A DNA stretch of 64,000 bases, from the NCBI GenBank assembly GCA_963575745.1, contig CAUYUJ010014208.1:1-64000 (forward strand), read 5' to 3'. Shown here one piece after another: positions 11,057-22,400 of the stretch. Source of the DNA: Prorocentrum cordatum. Its lineage: Eukaryota > Sar > Dinophyceae > Prorocentrales > Prorocentraceae. The notes under the pieces are model-generated. The model searched no databases. It was not told the DNA's origin and saw only the letters and a list, made by a program, of their open reading frames with translations. The position numbers and the translations under genes were made by a program. The number at the start of each line of letters is the position of its first letter. The stretch's first letter is position 1.

Positions 11057-12655
11057 CTTCGCGCGAAGACATCCGTTCTCGGAACGTGGGTGGCCTGGGG
11101 CGCAAGCTCCTCCCAGCCCGCTTCCTCTAGGGAAGTCCCGACCCCCTGATTGCGCGGCGTTCGAACGTGACCGCGCGTGGCCCTATTTTGGATTCACGCA
11201 GCCGTGGATTGCTTGCAACATGGCTGAAGTCGGCCAAGATGGCCCGGACATGTTTCCGCGAGGCATTTTTTTGTTACGACGCGATGCAGTTGGACAATTT
11301 CGTGACTGCAGACTCCGCCGTGCCCTCCAGGGGCCTCTTTCCCGGCAACAAATTAACGGCACTGGAGATGCAAATTTCGCGAGCGGAGGCCAAGCTCCGT
11401 GACTGACCACGTAAACTTGAAACCCGGACAAAAGGAGAGGGGGAGGAGTGGAGGGGAGGGGAAGGGGGGTCCAAGATGCTGTGTGGATTTCCGCGAGGCA
11501 ATTCAATGGCCCCGGTCGAGGCTCCCGAACCATCCAAGGATGCCCGCGAGAAGTTCGAGTCAATGAGCAATGTGTTTTTTTCCGATGATTTTGTGTTCTT
11601 TTTCTTTTTCTCGCGGTTCCGGGGTGGCCCATGAAACCTTGGGCCCCCCCCCCTAAGAGCTGCTCCAAAATGTGCAACGTGGCCGAAAGGCTCCCAGTTA
11701 ATCCCCAAGAGACTTTTGACGAGACACTGGTGGCTGCGGCAATTCCCCCAACGTGTCCTCAGTGTGTTCAGCATTCTTTGACGAAGTCCCAGAGGTGGGA
11801 ACCGTCGGGGGCATTTCCGTCTGATCGCAATGTCGTTTTCACTGGTGCCCCCCGATTGATTTCAACAATGCGCTGCCACCTCCCATCCTGCGACATGTAG
11901 CCTGAAAATAGTTTCTGGATGGGCCGGTGTGGGCACGCGAATCTCACATCATTCTCATACCCCGCAACTCCAGATCAATGCCACCCACCGCCGCTCGCAG
12001 TCCGTCACCTTTCCAGACCCCACTCGGCGTTTTTCACCGCCGAGCATGATCGCCCTGTGTTTCTCCAAGAGTTGCGACCTTCGCAGCGGCGATCGGACAT
12101 GACATAAAAAATTGGGAATGCATCCAGGTATGTGTGCGGACCAGCGAATCGAAGCATACGCGATGACCTGAAGGGGAAGGCATGACATACTCTGCTGCCC
12201 CCCCCGGTGCGCGCACGGTGGTTGCTGTTGTCTCTCCAGTCGTGCCCCCCGTACAGCGTCTGCTAGCCGGGGCTCCCTGCGCCCAGGGTGTCCTGGCGAA
12301 AGACCCAGCCCTATGCAGCTGCATGCAGCGAGGCCAACGGTCTTCTCATTCCATGCTGCACGCCGCGGGAGGGATGCAGTTCGGGCCGGTGCGGGTGGAG
12401 AAAGCAGTGGAGTAGGCGCGCCGAACTCCCCCTGTGGCGCGATGCGTCAGATGGGGCGTGCCGCGCCGATGAGCGGTGAAGGCCGCCGCCGCCTCCCCTT
12501 CGTGCCTGGGGCGCCGATCCCAGCGCCGAGCCCGATGGCGGCGGCCTCCACCCTCCCCTCCCGCGGTCTGCCCAGCAGCGGTGAAGCCAGCTGCTATTTA
12601 TTGCTCGTGCCTTCCGCGCGGGCGCTGCCCTCCCCCCGTTCCCGTAAGGTTGACC
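11057..12655. other. unassigned DNA
   Basis: No recognisable gene. The word TTTCCGCGAGGCA occurs twice (about 11247 and 11488), hinting at an old duplication. Open frames up to about 165 codons lack motifs. Confidence 0.4.
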
Positions 12656-12658
12656 AAA

Positions 12659-12690
12659 CCGTGTGTGTGTGTGTGTGTGTGTCTGTGTGT
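12659..12690 (+). repeat. (GT)n microsatellite
   Basis: Uninterrupted GT dinucleotides with one TCTG interruption near the end. Confidence 0.93.
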
Positions 12691-12773
12691 ACCGCCTCTC
12701 TCCCTAATTAAAGCTGTGCGTCGCCCGCCTAGCTTTTAGCGGAAGAGGTTCGCTCTCGCCCCGCAGATCAAAA

Positions 12774-12774
12774 A

Positions 12775-12802
<28 letters not shown>
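12774..12802 (+). repeat. (GT)n microsatellite
   Basis: Uninterrupted GT run, about 80 bases after the previous one. Confidence 0.93.
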
Positions 12803-12805
<3 letters not shown>

Positions 12806-12944
12806 TGTGTGCCACCTCGGTTTTTGGCCTTTTACTTCTTCTGTACTTGTTTTCTGGTTGATTGTTGTTTTCGTCATCCTTTGGATGGAGCGTTACAGCG
12901 ATGTGAATTTTGTGGCAGTTAGTTGAGAAAGGGGCTCTTCATGT

Positions 12945-13265
12945 GTAGCGGATTACACATCGAGTCCTTTTGTGGCATCATAAAAACATAGATTTCTTTT
13001 GCGGCGATTGCAAATGGATTCCTGGTGTGTCGGATTACACATTGATTCCTTTTTGTGGCGGTTGTGGCGGATTACAAATTGACTCCTACTCCTTTTGTGG
13101 CGGATTACAATTGATTCCTTTTGTGGCGGACTACAAAAAGGAATCCAATTGTGGTGGATTACACATTGATTCCTTTTGTTGCGGATTACAAAAAGAACCC
13201 TTTTGTGGTGGATTACATATTGATTCCTCTTGTGGCGGATTACAAAAGGAATCCCTTCGTGGGGG
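12945..13265 (+). repeat. GATTCCTTTTGTGGCGGATTACA minisatellite, forward block
   Basis: About ten copies, 25-30 bases each, of a unit built from GATTCCTTTTGTGG and CGGATTACA. Neighbouring units often contain AAAAGGAATCC, so each unit can pair with the next one. Confidence 0.88.
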
Positions 13266-13429
13266 TATGTAGAAGGAAACCAATGGGAGAAAAACAAACA
13301 GTTGGGGAACCACTGAAAACTGTAAAACATGATGTTTTTTTTTGTTGTGCAGTTTTTTGGTGCCGAATGCTCAACAAGCTATGAAAACACAGCGTCTTCA
13401 GCATCCAGAGCTCGAACACGCTATGTTTC
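13266..13429. other. spacer between inverted minisatellite blocks
   Basis: About 165 bases of A/T-richer DNA with no repeat or gene recognised. Confidence 0.5.
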
Positions 13430-13725
13430 ACACAAGGGATTCCTTTTGTAATCCGCCACAGAAGGAATCACTCCGTAATCCGCTACAAAAGAAAGCAGTT
13501 TGCAATTCGCAACAAAAAAAACATTTTTTCTAACCCGTCACGAAAGGAATCACTTTGTAATCCGCCACAAAACGAATCAATGTGCTATCCGCCACAAAAA
13601 GAAATCAATGCGTACTCCGCCACACAAGGAATTCTTGTGGAACCCGCCACAAAAGGAAACACGTTGTAACCCCCCCACAAAAGAAATCCTCCTGAAGTTC
13701 GCAACACAAGGAATCCTTTTGTCAG
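13430..13725 (-). repeat. same minisatellite, inverted block
   Basis: Units read TGTAATCCGCCACAAAAGG and AATC, the reverse complement of the forward block. Together with the spacer this makes a roughly 780-base inverted repeat. Confidence 0.88.
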
Positions 13726-13726
13726 C

Positions 13727-13786
13727 GGGTGGAGAGAGAGAAAAAGAGAGAGAGAGAGAGAGATAACCAGAGGAAGAGAAAGAAAA

Positions 13787-13829
<43 letters not shown>

Positions 13830-13838
13830 CAGGGAGGG
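13727..13838 (+). repeat. (GA)n purine microsatellite
   Basis: GAGAGA runs interrupted by AAAA and by one CCAGAGG word. Confidence 0.92.
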
Positions 13839-13935
13839 AGCGTGCAGGTTTCGCGACTGCAAGCGCTCACCGCTGCCCACAAGGGCTTCTTGGGGGTGTG
13901 ACAAAGGGGGAAAATATTTGTACTTTTTGTCATTC

Positions 13936-13990
13936 CCAACCATCTTGTGGTGTTGGGTCCTCGTTTTGAACAGCCCCCGCGTCCTTCCTC
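13936..13990 (+). repeat. leader of 90 bp satellite cassette, copy 1
   Basis: Contains TTGTGGTGTTGGGTCCTCG followed by TTTTGAACAG and CCCGCGTC. Equivalent leaders lie at 38025-38077, 40155-40210 and, inverted, 42587-42650. Confidence 0.82.
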
Positions 13991-14042
13991 AGCATCACCG
14001 TCACCATCATCAACGTCATCATCACCATCACCAGCATCATCA
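13991..14042 (+). repeat. CATCATCAC-rich spacer of cassette 1
   Basis: Degenerate CATCAC/CATCATC triplets between leader and array. Cassette 3 has a similar CATCATC spacer. Confidence 0.75.
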
Positions 14043-15110
14043 ATTCGGCACACTCCTGTCACGTTTCGTGGCTTCACAGGGAGCTCCACCGAAGGCCCCA
14101 GTGGCTGCGTTCGCATGTGCCCACCGTGCCCATGTCGGCATACCCCTCACATGTTTCGTGGCCCCACAGGGAACTCCACAGAAGGCCCCGGTGGCTGCGT
14201 TCGCATGCGCCCACCGCACCCATGTCGGCACACCCCTCACACGTTTCGTGGCCCCACACGGAACTCCACAGAAGGCCCCAGTGGCTGCGATCGCATGCCC
14301 CCGCCGCACTCATGTCGGCACACCCCTCCCACGTTTCGTGGCCCCACAGGGAGCCCCTCCGAAGGCCCCGGTGGCTGCGTTCGCATGCGCCCAATGCACC
14401 CAGTTCGGCACACCCCTCACACGTTCCGTGGCCCCACAGGGAGCTCCACCGAATGCCCCAATGGCTGCGTTCGCATGCGCCCACCGCACCCATTTGGGCA
14501 CAGCCCACACGTGTCGTGGCCCCACAGGGAGTTCCACCGGATGCCCCAGTGGCTGCGTTCGCATGCGCCCACCGCACCCATTTCGGCACACCCCTCACAC
14601 GTTTCGCGGCCCCACAGGGAGCCCCGAAGGCCCCAGTGGCTGCGTTCGCATGCGCCCACTGCACCAATTTCGGCAAATCCCTTACACGTTTCGTGGCCCC
14701 ACAGGGAGCCCAACCGAAGGCCCCAGTGGCTGCGTTCACATGCGCCCACCGCGCACATTTCGGCACGCTCCTCACACGTTTCGTGGCCCCACAGGGAGCT
14801 CCACCGAATGCACTAGTGGCTGCGTTCGCATGCGCCCGCCGCACCCATTTCGGCAAATCCCTCACACGTTTCGTGGCCCCACAGGGTGCGTCACCGAACG
14901 CTCCAGTGGCTGCGTTCGCATGCGCCCACCGCGCCCATTTCGGCAGACCCCTCACATGTTTCGTGGCCCCACAGGGAGCTCCACCGAATGCCCCAGTGGC
15001 TGGGTTCCAATGCGCCGACAGCACCACTGTCGGCACACCCCTTGCACGTTTCGTGGCCCCACGGGGGGCTCCACCGAAGGCCCCAGCACAGCCCTCGTGC
15101 GATTCGGGGC
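14043..15110 (+). repeat. 90 bp satellite array, copy 1, about 12 units
   Basis: Units contain CACGTTTCGTGGCCCCACAG, GGAGCTCCACCGAAGGCCCC and CTGCGTTCGCATGCGCCCAC. The exact spacing of 90 bases is seen, for example, at 14221 and 14311. Because 90 is a multiple of three and the units lack stops, three plus frames and at least one minus frame are open through most of the array. There is no evidence that any is translated. A few units lack bases and shift the frame. Confidence 0.93.
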
Positions 15111-15127
15111 CCCTTAGGGATCGCCAC

Positions 15128-15185
15128 CGAAGAAGATACTCACACTTGCGGTACGCACATCTGCAGATGGTTGGGTCCTTTGTTA
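15128..15185 (+). repeat. trailer of 90 bp satellite cassette, copy 1
   Basis: Contains ACTCACACTTGCGGTACGCA followed by CAGATGGTTGGGTCCTT. Homologous trailers lie at 39045-39103, 41012-41065 and, inverted, 41928-41975. Confidence 0.8.
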
Positions 15186-15189
15186 CTTT

Positions 15190-15390
15190 TTTTGGGGTGG
15201 GGGGGTGGGGTGGGGGGTGGGGGGTGGGGGTGGGGCGGGCGGTGGGGGGGGGGGGGGTGGGGTGGGTGGGGTGGGGTGGGGTGGTGGTGGTGGGGTGGTG
15301 GGGTGGGGTGGTGGTGGTGGTGGTGGTGGTGGTGGTGGTGGTGGTGGTGGTGGTGGTGGTGGTGGTGGTGGTGGTGGTGGTGGTGGTGGT

Positions 15391-15425
<35 letters not shown>

Positions 15426-15429
15426 TGTG

Positions 15430-15477
<48 letters not shown>

Positions 15478-15512
15478 TGGTGGTGGTGGTGGTGGTGGTG
15501 GTGGTGGGGGGA
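15190..15512 (+). repeat. G-run, (GGT)n and (GT)n compound microsatellite
   Basis: GGGGT-type G runs at about 15190-15300, (GGT)n at 15300-15393, (GT)n at 15393-15424 and 15430-15471, then (GGT)n to about 15507. The G strand could form quadruplexes and the GT part Z-DNA. That is inferred from sequence only. Confidence 0.92.
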
Positions 15513-15889
15513 GCACGCGAACATGAGGTCCCTGGGTCGCTTGGTGCAGAGCATCGTTGTTGTAAATGTAGATGTCAATACCACGTTGAAGACTTTTCGA
15601 AAGCATGTGTTTCTGAAAATTAAGGAGGGAGCGATTTGGGGGTGCTTTTTGGGTGTCTTGCTAATGAAGTCTATGGGCCGCTTTGAGCAATCATTGTTTT
15701 CGTAATCGCACATTTCAATGGCCTGTGCGACGACCTCGGCACGCGGCTGATGGACGCCCTGTGGGGCAAGGTTTTAAGCGTGGACACTTTCGCATTCTGG
15801 GCCTAGATTAGAAAGGCGCCAGGCGCGCGCATCTTCGAACTCAGGCCGCCCACCCCCGAGGATGACGACGTCCAGCGGGGCGGCCGCCC
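15513..15889. other. unassigned DNA before the transposase-like relic
   Basis: No gene, repeat or RNA recognised. Confidence 0.4.
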
Positions 15890-18560
15890 ATGTGCGCTGA
15901 AGGGGGCGGGCCGTTCGATTCTGATATCGAACTTTATAATGCAATCGTGCGTGCCCGAAGGGGAACATTCGCCAGCGGTGTCCCCGATTGCGATGCTTTG
16001 GGGGATCAGTCCTCCAAGCGGGCCCGTGTCGGCAACGACCGCAGGAAACGTGGGATTCCCGTGGAACAGGAGTTCGCGGCGGCTGTGGCGGACGCCGCCC
16101 GCTGCGCCCGCAACCGAGACGACGCTCGCCATGTGGGCATCTGTCTTGCTATAGCTTCTCAAGGTTCTTGCGTTTGCAGTTGACATTTTGCGGAGCGGGC
16201 CGCTCTGGGTCGCCCAGGACAGGGCTCTAATGCCGCCGCGCCGTCGAGCTTGCGGCGGCGACGAGGCTGTTGCGTTCGTTCCTGAATCTCGCGGGAACGC
16301 GCGCGGCGCTGCGTTCGCCCCTCTCGCATGAAGGCGCGCCCGCATTCGATCTCCAGGACGGCTGCAACATGCTTCGCCCCTTCGGCTACCAAGTGGGGAG
16401 CTGTCCGCCTTCGTGCTTGAGCAGCGGCGGCCTCTTCGTTGTTGGCGACGGCGGCGGCCGCGCGCGCGCGCTGCGCGTCGGCGAGTGCGCGGTCGTCTGC
16501 TTCCGCAGCGGCACGGCAGAGCTCATGTCAATCCCCGAGGTCGACGAGATTCTAGCGGCTGCTGCTGCTGGAACGCAGACTTTATTCGTTGCTTCAGAGA
16601 TTGGCGCGTCGCCGTCTTCTACTAAAACGCTGAGCGGGTCGGATGGTTCTTTTGGCGGTGGGGAGTTCGATGTGCTGTGCGGCGTGAAGTCTACATTTCC
16701 TGCCGACGCGCAAAGCGAATGGCCGTCCGACCTGCGCGCGATGATCGAGGCCGAGCACCTTGAGTGGGAGCGGGCAGCGGTTATCATGACGGACGAGGCG
16801 TTCGGCAGCTCGGGTGTTTGGCGGTGCCCTCTATGCCCTGTGAGTGTTTTTGTCCTCGGTGCGGGCGGCTTCGCGAACGTGTGGCTCGTTCCCACCCACC
16901 TCCGGATTGGGCCATTCAATCTCAGAAGCTCTCCAGGCTTGTTTGGCACCGCTGGCAATTCGACCGCGCCCGCGACGTCCTGCCGCGCCCATTCTCTACT
17001 CAGCTCGCCCCCGAAAGCGGCCGGCGTTTGTGCGGCGCCGTCCAGGACATGCGCTCTCAGCTACAGGCTTCGCCGTCGTAGCCACGATGCTCGGTCGGCA
17101 TGCAGGGCGTGAATGGGGGTGCCTGGTTCGACAAGGCAATCACAGCGCTGCTTGACGTGGGCGACGCCCGTTACGTCCTCAGAAAAGACGGGCGCGCGTA
17201 CCACTGTTTGTCAGCTCAGTACTGTTGTACCAACAGATTCCTTGCGTGCTACCTGGCGGCGTTGATCCATCCGACGACGAAGGGCGCCGTCTCGTGAGCA
17301 GTTATCTTCAAGACAAGTGCCGGTCCCGCTCGTTCCTCCTGTCGAAAAAAGGGCAAGGACTCATCGCACTATCGCAGAGAAGCTGTTGGATAATGACACA
17401 ATCCAGCACGCTGTGTCAATTGCAGGGGACCTTTTGATAAGGGGGTGCTTGCAGTTGGCGGTCAGTCCAAGTCACTGCTTTCAATTTTATACCAAACGTC
17501 TTTCGGAAGCAAGCCAGTTGGCGATCAGGGGCGCCAGGGCGACCGCGTTCGATGCATCCTCAGCGTGAGATGCGGGGGGGAGGTATTGCACGTGGGACCG
17601 AAACCTTCAGAAGGCCTCCCCCACGTACTGTCTGTGTTGAAAAAAGCGGTGCAGGATGAGGCGCAGAGCACCCCCACCATCCATTGCGATCGCCCTGATT
17701 CCTTAGACTGCTCTGATTTGTTTGTGCATTTTCCGAAGCTTCAGTGCGCGTGCAGAGACCCGCTGCGCGTCGACCTGAAGGTGGGGCAGGCGCTCTGGGT
17801 AAAAGTATCGCCGCGTGCGGTCGCAATCCGCAAGTGTTTGATGAAGTTCCGCAAGGGTTTTCCATTTGGCAATTCGCAATATTATAAGAAGCGTAGGGGC
17901 GATGGAAGCTGGGAAACACGATTTCGCCCATGACCCCTGGGCGCGCCAGGCGTCTCTTTGAAGAGATTGCGGGGCCTGCGCGCCGAGCGAGGTCGTGCGC
18001 GAGTGCGGATCATTTTGTGCGCGACATTGCTGTAGTCTGTTTCGCGCGTCCTGCAGCTTTGCGCCGCCGCGCAGAAAAGGGGGGCACTGTGCTTTCGTCG
18101 CTTTAGGGAGCCGCAACTAAGCAGAGCCTTGGGTATTTAATGGATGCATCTTCATTCGTGCATGGAAACCCAGATGCTCCACGCATGCGCGGTTCTACCT
18201 CGCTGGAGACCTCCGTGCTCCAGGAAGGTCTCCCCCCGGGCGCGGCGCAATGCATTGATCGCGTGCAAGATTGCCGCGGTGAGCGCAATCTTTGGCGCCT
18301 GCGCGCGCGCGGCATTTCCTGGCTTGAACATGCGGGAGCATGAGGCTTTGCTTTCTTTCTGTCAGAACCTGCCTGCCTACAAAGTAGATGTCAAACCAAA
18401 GCTTCGCATCAAGGCGAAAGCTACCCACCGCGTTGTCGAAGCTGAATTGCCGCCGAGCGCAAAGTGCTGGCGCAGGCACTGCACATGCGTTCAGAGGATA
18501 ATGATTTCTGATGACACGTTCGCACGTGCAAAAACCGCTCCGTTTCTCATATCGCTATCA
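15890..18560 (+). pseudogene. frame-broken transposase-like gene relic
   Basis: Pieces of one protein can be read in order in shifting plus frames. An ATG at 15890 opens a 97-codon basic N-terminal part with SSKRARVG and RRKRGIP. At 16270-16840 the frame ends with RCPLCP, and one frame over follows GRLRERVARSH, together suggesting a degenerate zinc finger. At 17580-17933 come HCDRPDSLDC, CRDPLRVDLKV and KFRKGFPFGNSQYY, and at 18070-18500 GYLMDASSFVHGNP then LLSFCQNL. I remember this motif order from multi-copy, transposase-like proteins of dinoflagellates, in which the Asp-containing middle block resembles a DDE-type core. That is memory and not a search. Several frameshifts and in-frame stops make a functional product unlikely unless splicing removes them. 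It stands alone, with no terminal repeats found. Confidence 0.6.
17580..17933 (+). pseudogene. best-preserved middle block of the transposase-like relic
   Basis: About 118 uninterrupted codons, from VLHVGPKPSEGLPHVLS through DRPDSLDC and DPLRVDL to a stop after ETRFRP. The Asp in CDRPDS and the Asp in RDPL are candidates for catalytic acids by analogy with DDE transposases. It is the segment most suited to a homology search. Confidence 0.55.
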
Positions 18561-19500
18561 TTTTAACGCAGTCGCCGCCGTTGCCATGTGAATGATTTTG
18601 ATGTACGGATTGTTGTTTATTCATTCCCAAGTCGGTGGGATGTCTGGAACCCGATAGCGAGTCCATTAGATCGTACCATCTGGTAGTACGAAAACACTTA
18701 TGTACACACACATGCACACGGTTTCGCCACTCCCCCCCCCCCCGCACTGTGGTGGATGACGGCAGGTCCCGCCTTCGACGGCCGCCGTGCGCGGAAGATT
18801 CGCTGAAGGCCGCCTTCGCTGTTTGCCTCCGCTCATCACTCGCTGAGCACCGATGCAGTTTCGCCTTGACGAAGACCACCTTGCTCCTCGCGCTGGGCGC
18901 CGATGAAGACCGCTGACGCTGTCCGTCCTCCTCGCGCGCGCTACCTCCGCCGCGGCAGCTGGGCATGGCGTCCGCCTCCAAGCTCCGCTCCAGCGTCCTT
19001 TCGCGCGCGCCGTGATCCTGGCGTCGTGGCTGACAACGCCTGCGTCGCCTGTTGCTCTTCGGCCTTTGCCCCTCCGCCGCGTCTGGGGCGCTCGCGCCAG
19101 CTGTGCTGTCGCTGCGAGTCGGACCTGCCGAGCACGCGCGGGTCTGAGCCGTGCTGCAGACCGGGGACAAGTGGAATAGTTGCATGCCGAATTCCCTCCC
19201 TGCTGCCGTCGGTCGCGTGGCAGATGTCGCGTCGAAAAAGCGATGCAGGCGGAAAAGACGATGCAGGCGCGCCGCCCTGTTCCAGCAGCGCAGCCTGCCG
19301 CTGCCATGTCCCACTGGCGCTCCGGCGAACGAGCTCGAGGCGGCAATCGGGGTGAAGCCCAGAAGGACTTCGAAGCGCGAGCGATTGCATTCAGGCGTGG
19401 TTGGACCAAGGAGCACCCGCGCCAACTGGACGCCGTAGCGCAGATTGGTGGTGAAGCGTGGCCAAGTGCGCGAATTCAACTTCTGGCCCAAGGGCGCCCT
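18561..19500. other. GC-rich unassigned DNA
   Basis: All three minus frames and at least two plus frames are open over long stretches here, as expected for stop-poor GC-rich DNA. None shows a recognised domain. A run of 12 C lies at about 18735-18746. Confidence 0.4.
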
Positions 19501-20699
19501 TTCTTTGGAGCAGCGCTAGGGTAGGGGGGGGGCGCCTGCTAGAAACTCGCCCGGCCTTCGGGGGTCACGACGTGGGCGCGTGGGGATCCACCGGCGCCCG
19601 CTCGCCTGTGCGTTGTCCTGTCTGGCGCGCGGGTCAAGCATTGCTGCACTATCGTTTTTGCATCTCGCTCTTCAGTTTCAGTTTCAGTTTCGTACATAGG
19701 CGGCGTCCAGGTTCCCGCGCGGCCGCCCGCGGCCGCCGCCCGGGCCCCCGGCGTGCTGCGCCCTGGCGCTGCCAACTCAAGTGGCAGGCTCCAGGGCACG
19801 CGGCTGGCGCAGCGCAAGAAATGGTCTCTCACGCCCCTGGCTGCCCCCCGCCGCTTCCGCAAGTCGCCGGGGGTGGCGCGCTCGGCACGACGCAAGCACA
19901 TGGTGGGTGGCGTGCCTGGTCCTCGGCCTCCTTGGACTCAACTTTGAACGCTTCCCCGTGCGCGCCCGGCGCCGTCGCTGGTAACGCGGGCGTGACCGCT
20001 GCCCCCCGCCCCCCGGGCCCGGGGGGCGGGCGACGCAGCCGTCGCGCGCAGGCGGCGACCAAAGGCGAAAGGGATAAGAGAGCTAGTCCGCACGGGCGCC
20101 CCCTCCTCCAGCCGGCTGAAACTGGCCCGACTCGCGGGCGACGCGCGCGCAGACGGGGCGGGCGACGCTGCCGACGTAAGCGAGGTGCGCTGCGCGGTCG
20201 ACTACCACTGGCACCTCGGCAAAGATTCGCCAGAGGAAAAAGTCTGGGACCTCCCGCGGGGGCGCGGGCGCAGACCGCCTCAAGGCACTGACTGCATCCA
20301 CTGTTCGTGGGCGCTCCGCCCACGCGTGCCTGATCGAGGCCTGGGGCGCGCCGCGCCGTGGGCGTGAGGGCGCGGCGTGCGGGGGCGCCCAGCCGCCAAA
20401 CATGGGGAGGGGCCAGGCGCCGCTCATGCGGATGACCGCCCAAGCGCGAAGGTCGGTCCAAAGCGCTGGGCCTCGCTCTATTTGCAGCAGGTCCAGCAGC
20501 GGCCAGCAGGGCAAACAGCCGCGAAGGAGAAGCCGAGAGAAGGGAGAGGCTGCGTGGCGGCCTTCTGGGAGGCAGCGCAGTCATATTCAAGTACCGCCGG
20601 GCGCAGGACCCGCCACGTGTGCGCCTGCAGGAGGGCGCGTCGAGCGGCGGGGCAACTCCTCGCAGGGAGCAGCGGGGCCCCATGCAAAAGCCAGGGTGC
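19501..20699. other. very GC-rich unassigned DNA
   Basis: Overlapping open frames on both strands. No domain recognised. A minus frame at 20083-20514 (ERGPALWTDLRAW) could be the continuation of the LINE-like fragment upstream, but this is speculative. Confidence 0.35.
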
Positions 20700-21010
20700 A
20701 AAGTGATGGGCAGGGGGGGGAGGGGAACACGAGAGCTATGGCTGCAGCGTCCGTCAGCCAGGAGCGCGCCAGCAGGGTGGCAACAGCTCCACCAACGATG
20801 GAAGCCGGGTGGCCCGCTGGGAGCGCATCAAACCGAGCGCGAGCCATGGGGGCCCGCCCAGTGAAACGCGACCCCAGGCGCAGGGGCCAGCCGCGCTGCG
20901 CCACCAGGACACTTTGGCGCAGCGGCGTGCCGCCGTGACACTCCAGCAACTTCCTCGCCCATGCGTCCTGGAATCTGTTAGAAGCCGATTCGGCCCCGGG
21001 CGCGCCCGCC
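20700..21010 (-). pseudogene. possible C-terminal part of a LINE reverse transcriptase
   Basis: A minus frame reads AWARKLLECHGGTPLRQS, GWPLRLGSRF and LPAGHPA, then ARSWLTDA. This spacing resembles the region after the palm domain in dinoflagellate non-LTR retrotransposons, where a P-L-R helix, a W-L-R stretch and an L-P-x-x-H-P motif precede a short S-W-L segment. The comparison is from memory. No catalytic block is visible nearby and the neighbouring frames are also open, so it may be chance in GC-rich DNA. Confidence 0.35.
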
Positions 21011-22238
21011 AGGAGCGGGGACCTCCACGGCTGGCTGGTTCGTACCCTGGCGGGCCGCATGTTGGGTGGGCGCGCCGAGGGCCTCCGCCCAGACGTGCAA
21101 GTCCGCCGCCGCCGGTCGCCCTGACGACAGGGAGACGGCCTGGAGGGCCAGGCGGCCGTCGCGGCTGTCGCCCACAGCCTCGCGTGAGAGGGAGAGCCAA
21201 TGGCCCGGCGCATCCTGCAGTTGGGCGGTGGTGGAAAGGCGCGCGTGGGCTACCGCCCTCAAAGCGGCGGCGTGCTGCGCCCGCTGTGCGGGGGCCGCCG
21301 GGGGAGCCCGTGACTGTGCAGCGGCCAAGGTTGCTGGGGCCAGAAGCTGCGCGGCGACCTCTGTATGGCTGGCCAGCCGCTCGGGCGCTCCCGCGGGCGC
21401 TGCTGGCAGGGGCGCAGCGGCGGGCGCCTAGGGCACCGCGATGCGCGCCCTCGGGTCAAGCGTCATGTAGCGGCGTGGGTGTCGCGGGGCGCGCCCGGTC
21501 ATCCCGGCGGGGCGGGCGCGTCGCGCCGGCCATGGGCCGTGGGCGTCTCCGCCCCTAGGTGTTCCTCTTGGGGGGCGTTGTCTGTCGGCGCCCTCCCCGG
21601 GTGCGTCGGGGGGGGGGGCGCCGTCCGGAGCGGCGCCCAGAAATCATTGTTTGCAGAGGTGGCCGTAGCAGGGTTTGGCAGAAAGAACGGGCATGTGCAC
21701 GTGGTTGTTCTCTGTGCTTGTCCTGTCCCTCCTGGCCTCTCTTGTTCCTGCTTTTTCCGCGCCCTCCCCCTGCCAGTGTGCGCATGCTTGTGCTGTTTTT
21801 GTTTGTCGTGGGGCCCCGTGGGGTCTGTTCACGTTGTTGCGGAGTGGTTGGTGTCTAGTTGCTTGCGCCAACCGCGCGTGCGAGCAATGTACTGGAGAAA
21901 GTGAGGTCGTCCGAGCAAGCACTTCGTGTCTGTTTTGCTTACAGGTGTCTGTGTGGAACCTGGCCTGGCGTGGCCTTCCTGCAGCGGCAAGCAATGTTTG
22001 TTGGTCGGTGGTGAGGGGCGCTCCACCAGCAGCGCTGGCGCGTTTGCCCATCGCATCTGCCTCGCGCTTCGTATGTGATCTTTGAATGCTGCACGAGGAG
22101 CTGTCTCCCGGCGTTCTGCCGCCAGGGGCGGGGGGCGTCGTCTGGAGCTGTGCAACAACAGCTCTCTCCTTCCCTGCTCCTCCTCGCCTTGCTCTTGCCC
22201 CGTCCTCCCCCTCCTCCCGTCCCTCCTTCCCTCTTCCG
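21011..22238. other. GC-rich to mixed unassigned DNA
   Basis: No gene recognised. Open frames on both strands without motifs. Composition becomes less GC-rich after about 21650. Confidence 0.4.
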
Positions 22239-22239
22239 C

Positions 22240-22278
<39 letters not shown>

Positions 22279-22355
22279 ATCTCTCTCTTTATCTCTCTCT
22301 TTCTCTCTCTCTTTTTCTCTCTCTCTTTTTCTCTCTCTCTTTTTCTCTCTCTCTT

Positions 22356-22400
<45 letters not shown>

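Noticed and set aside
13430-13725. CRISPR-like array of regularly spaced short repeats
   Set aside because: Units are nearly contiguous with variable length and no unique spacers. A forward block of the same unit lies nearby, so it is a minisatellite.
13729-15606. Long open frames (up to 510 codons) suggesting repeat proteins
   Set aside because: They follow from the 90-base period and lack of stops in several phases. Nothing favours one frame.
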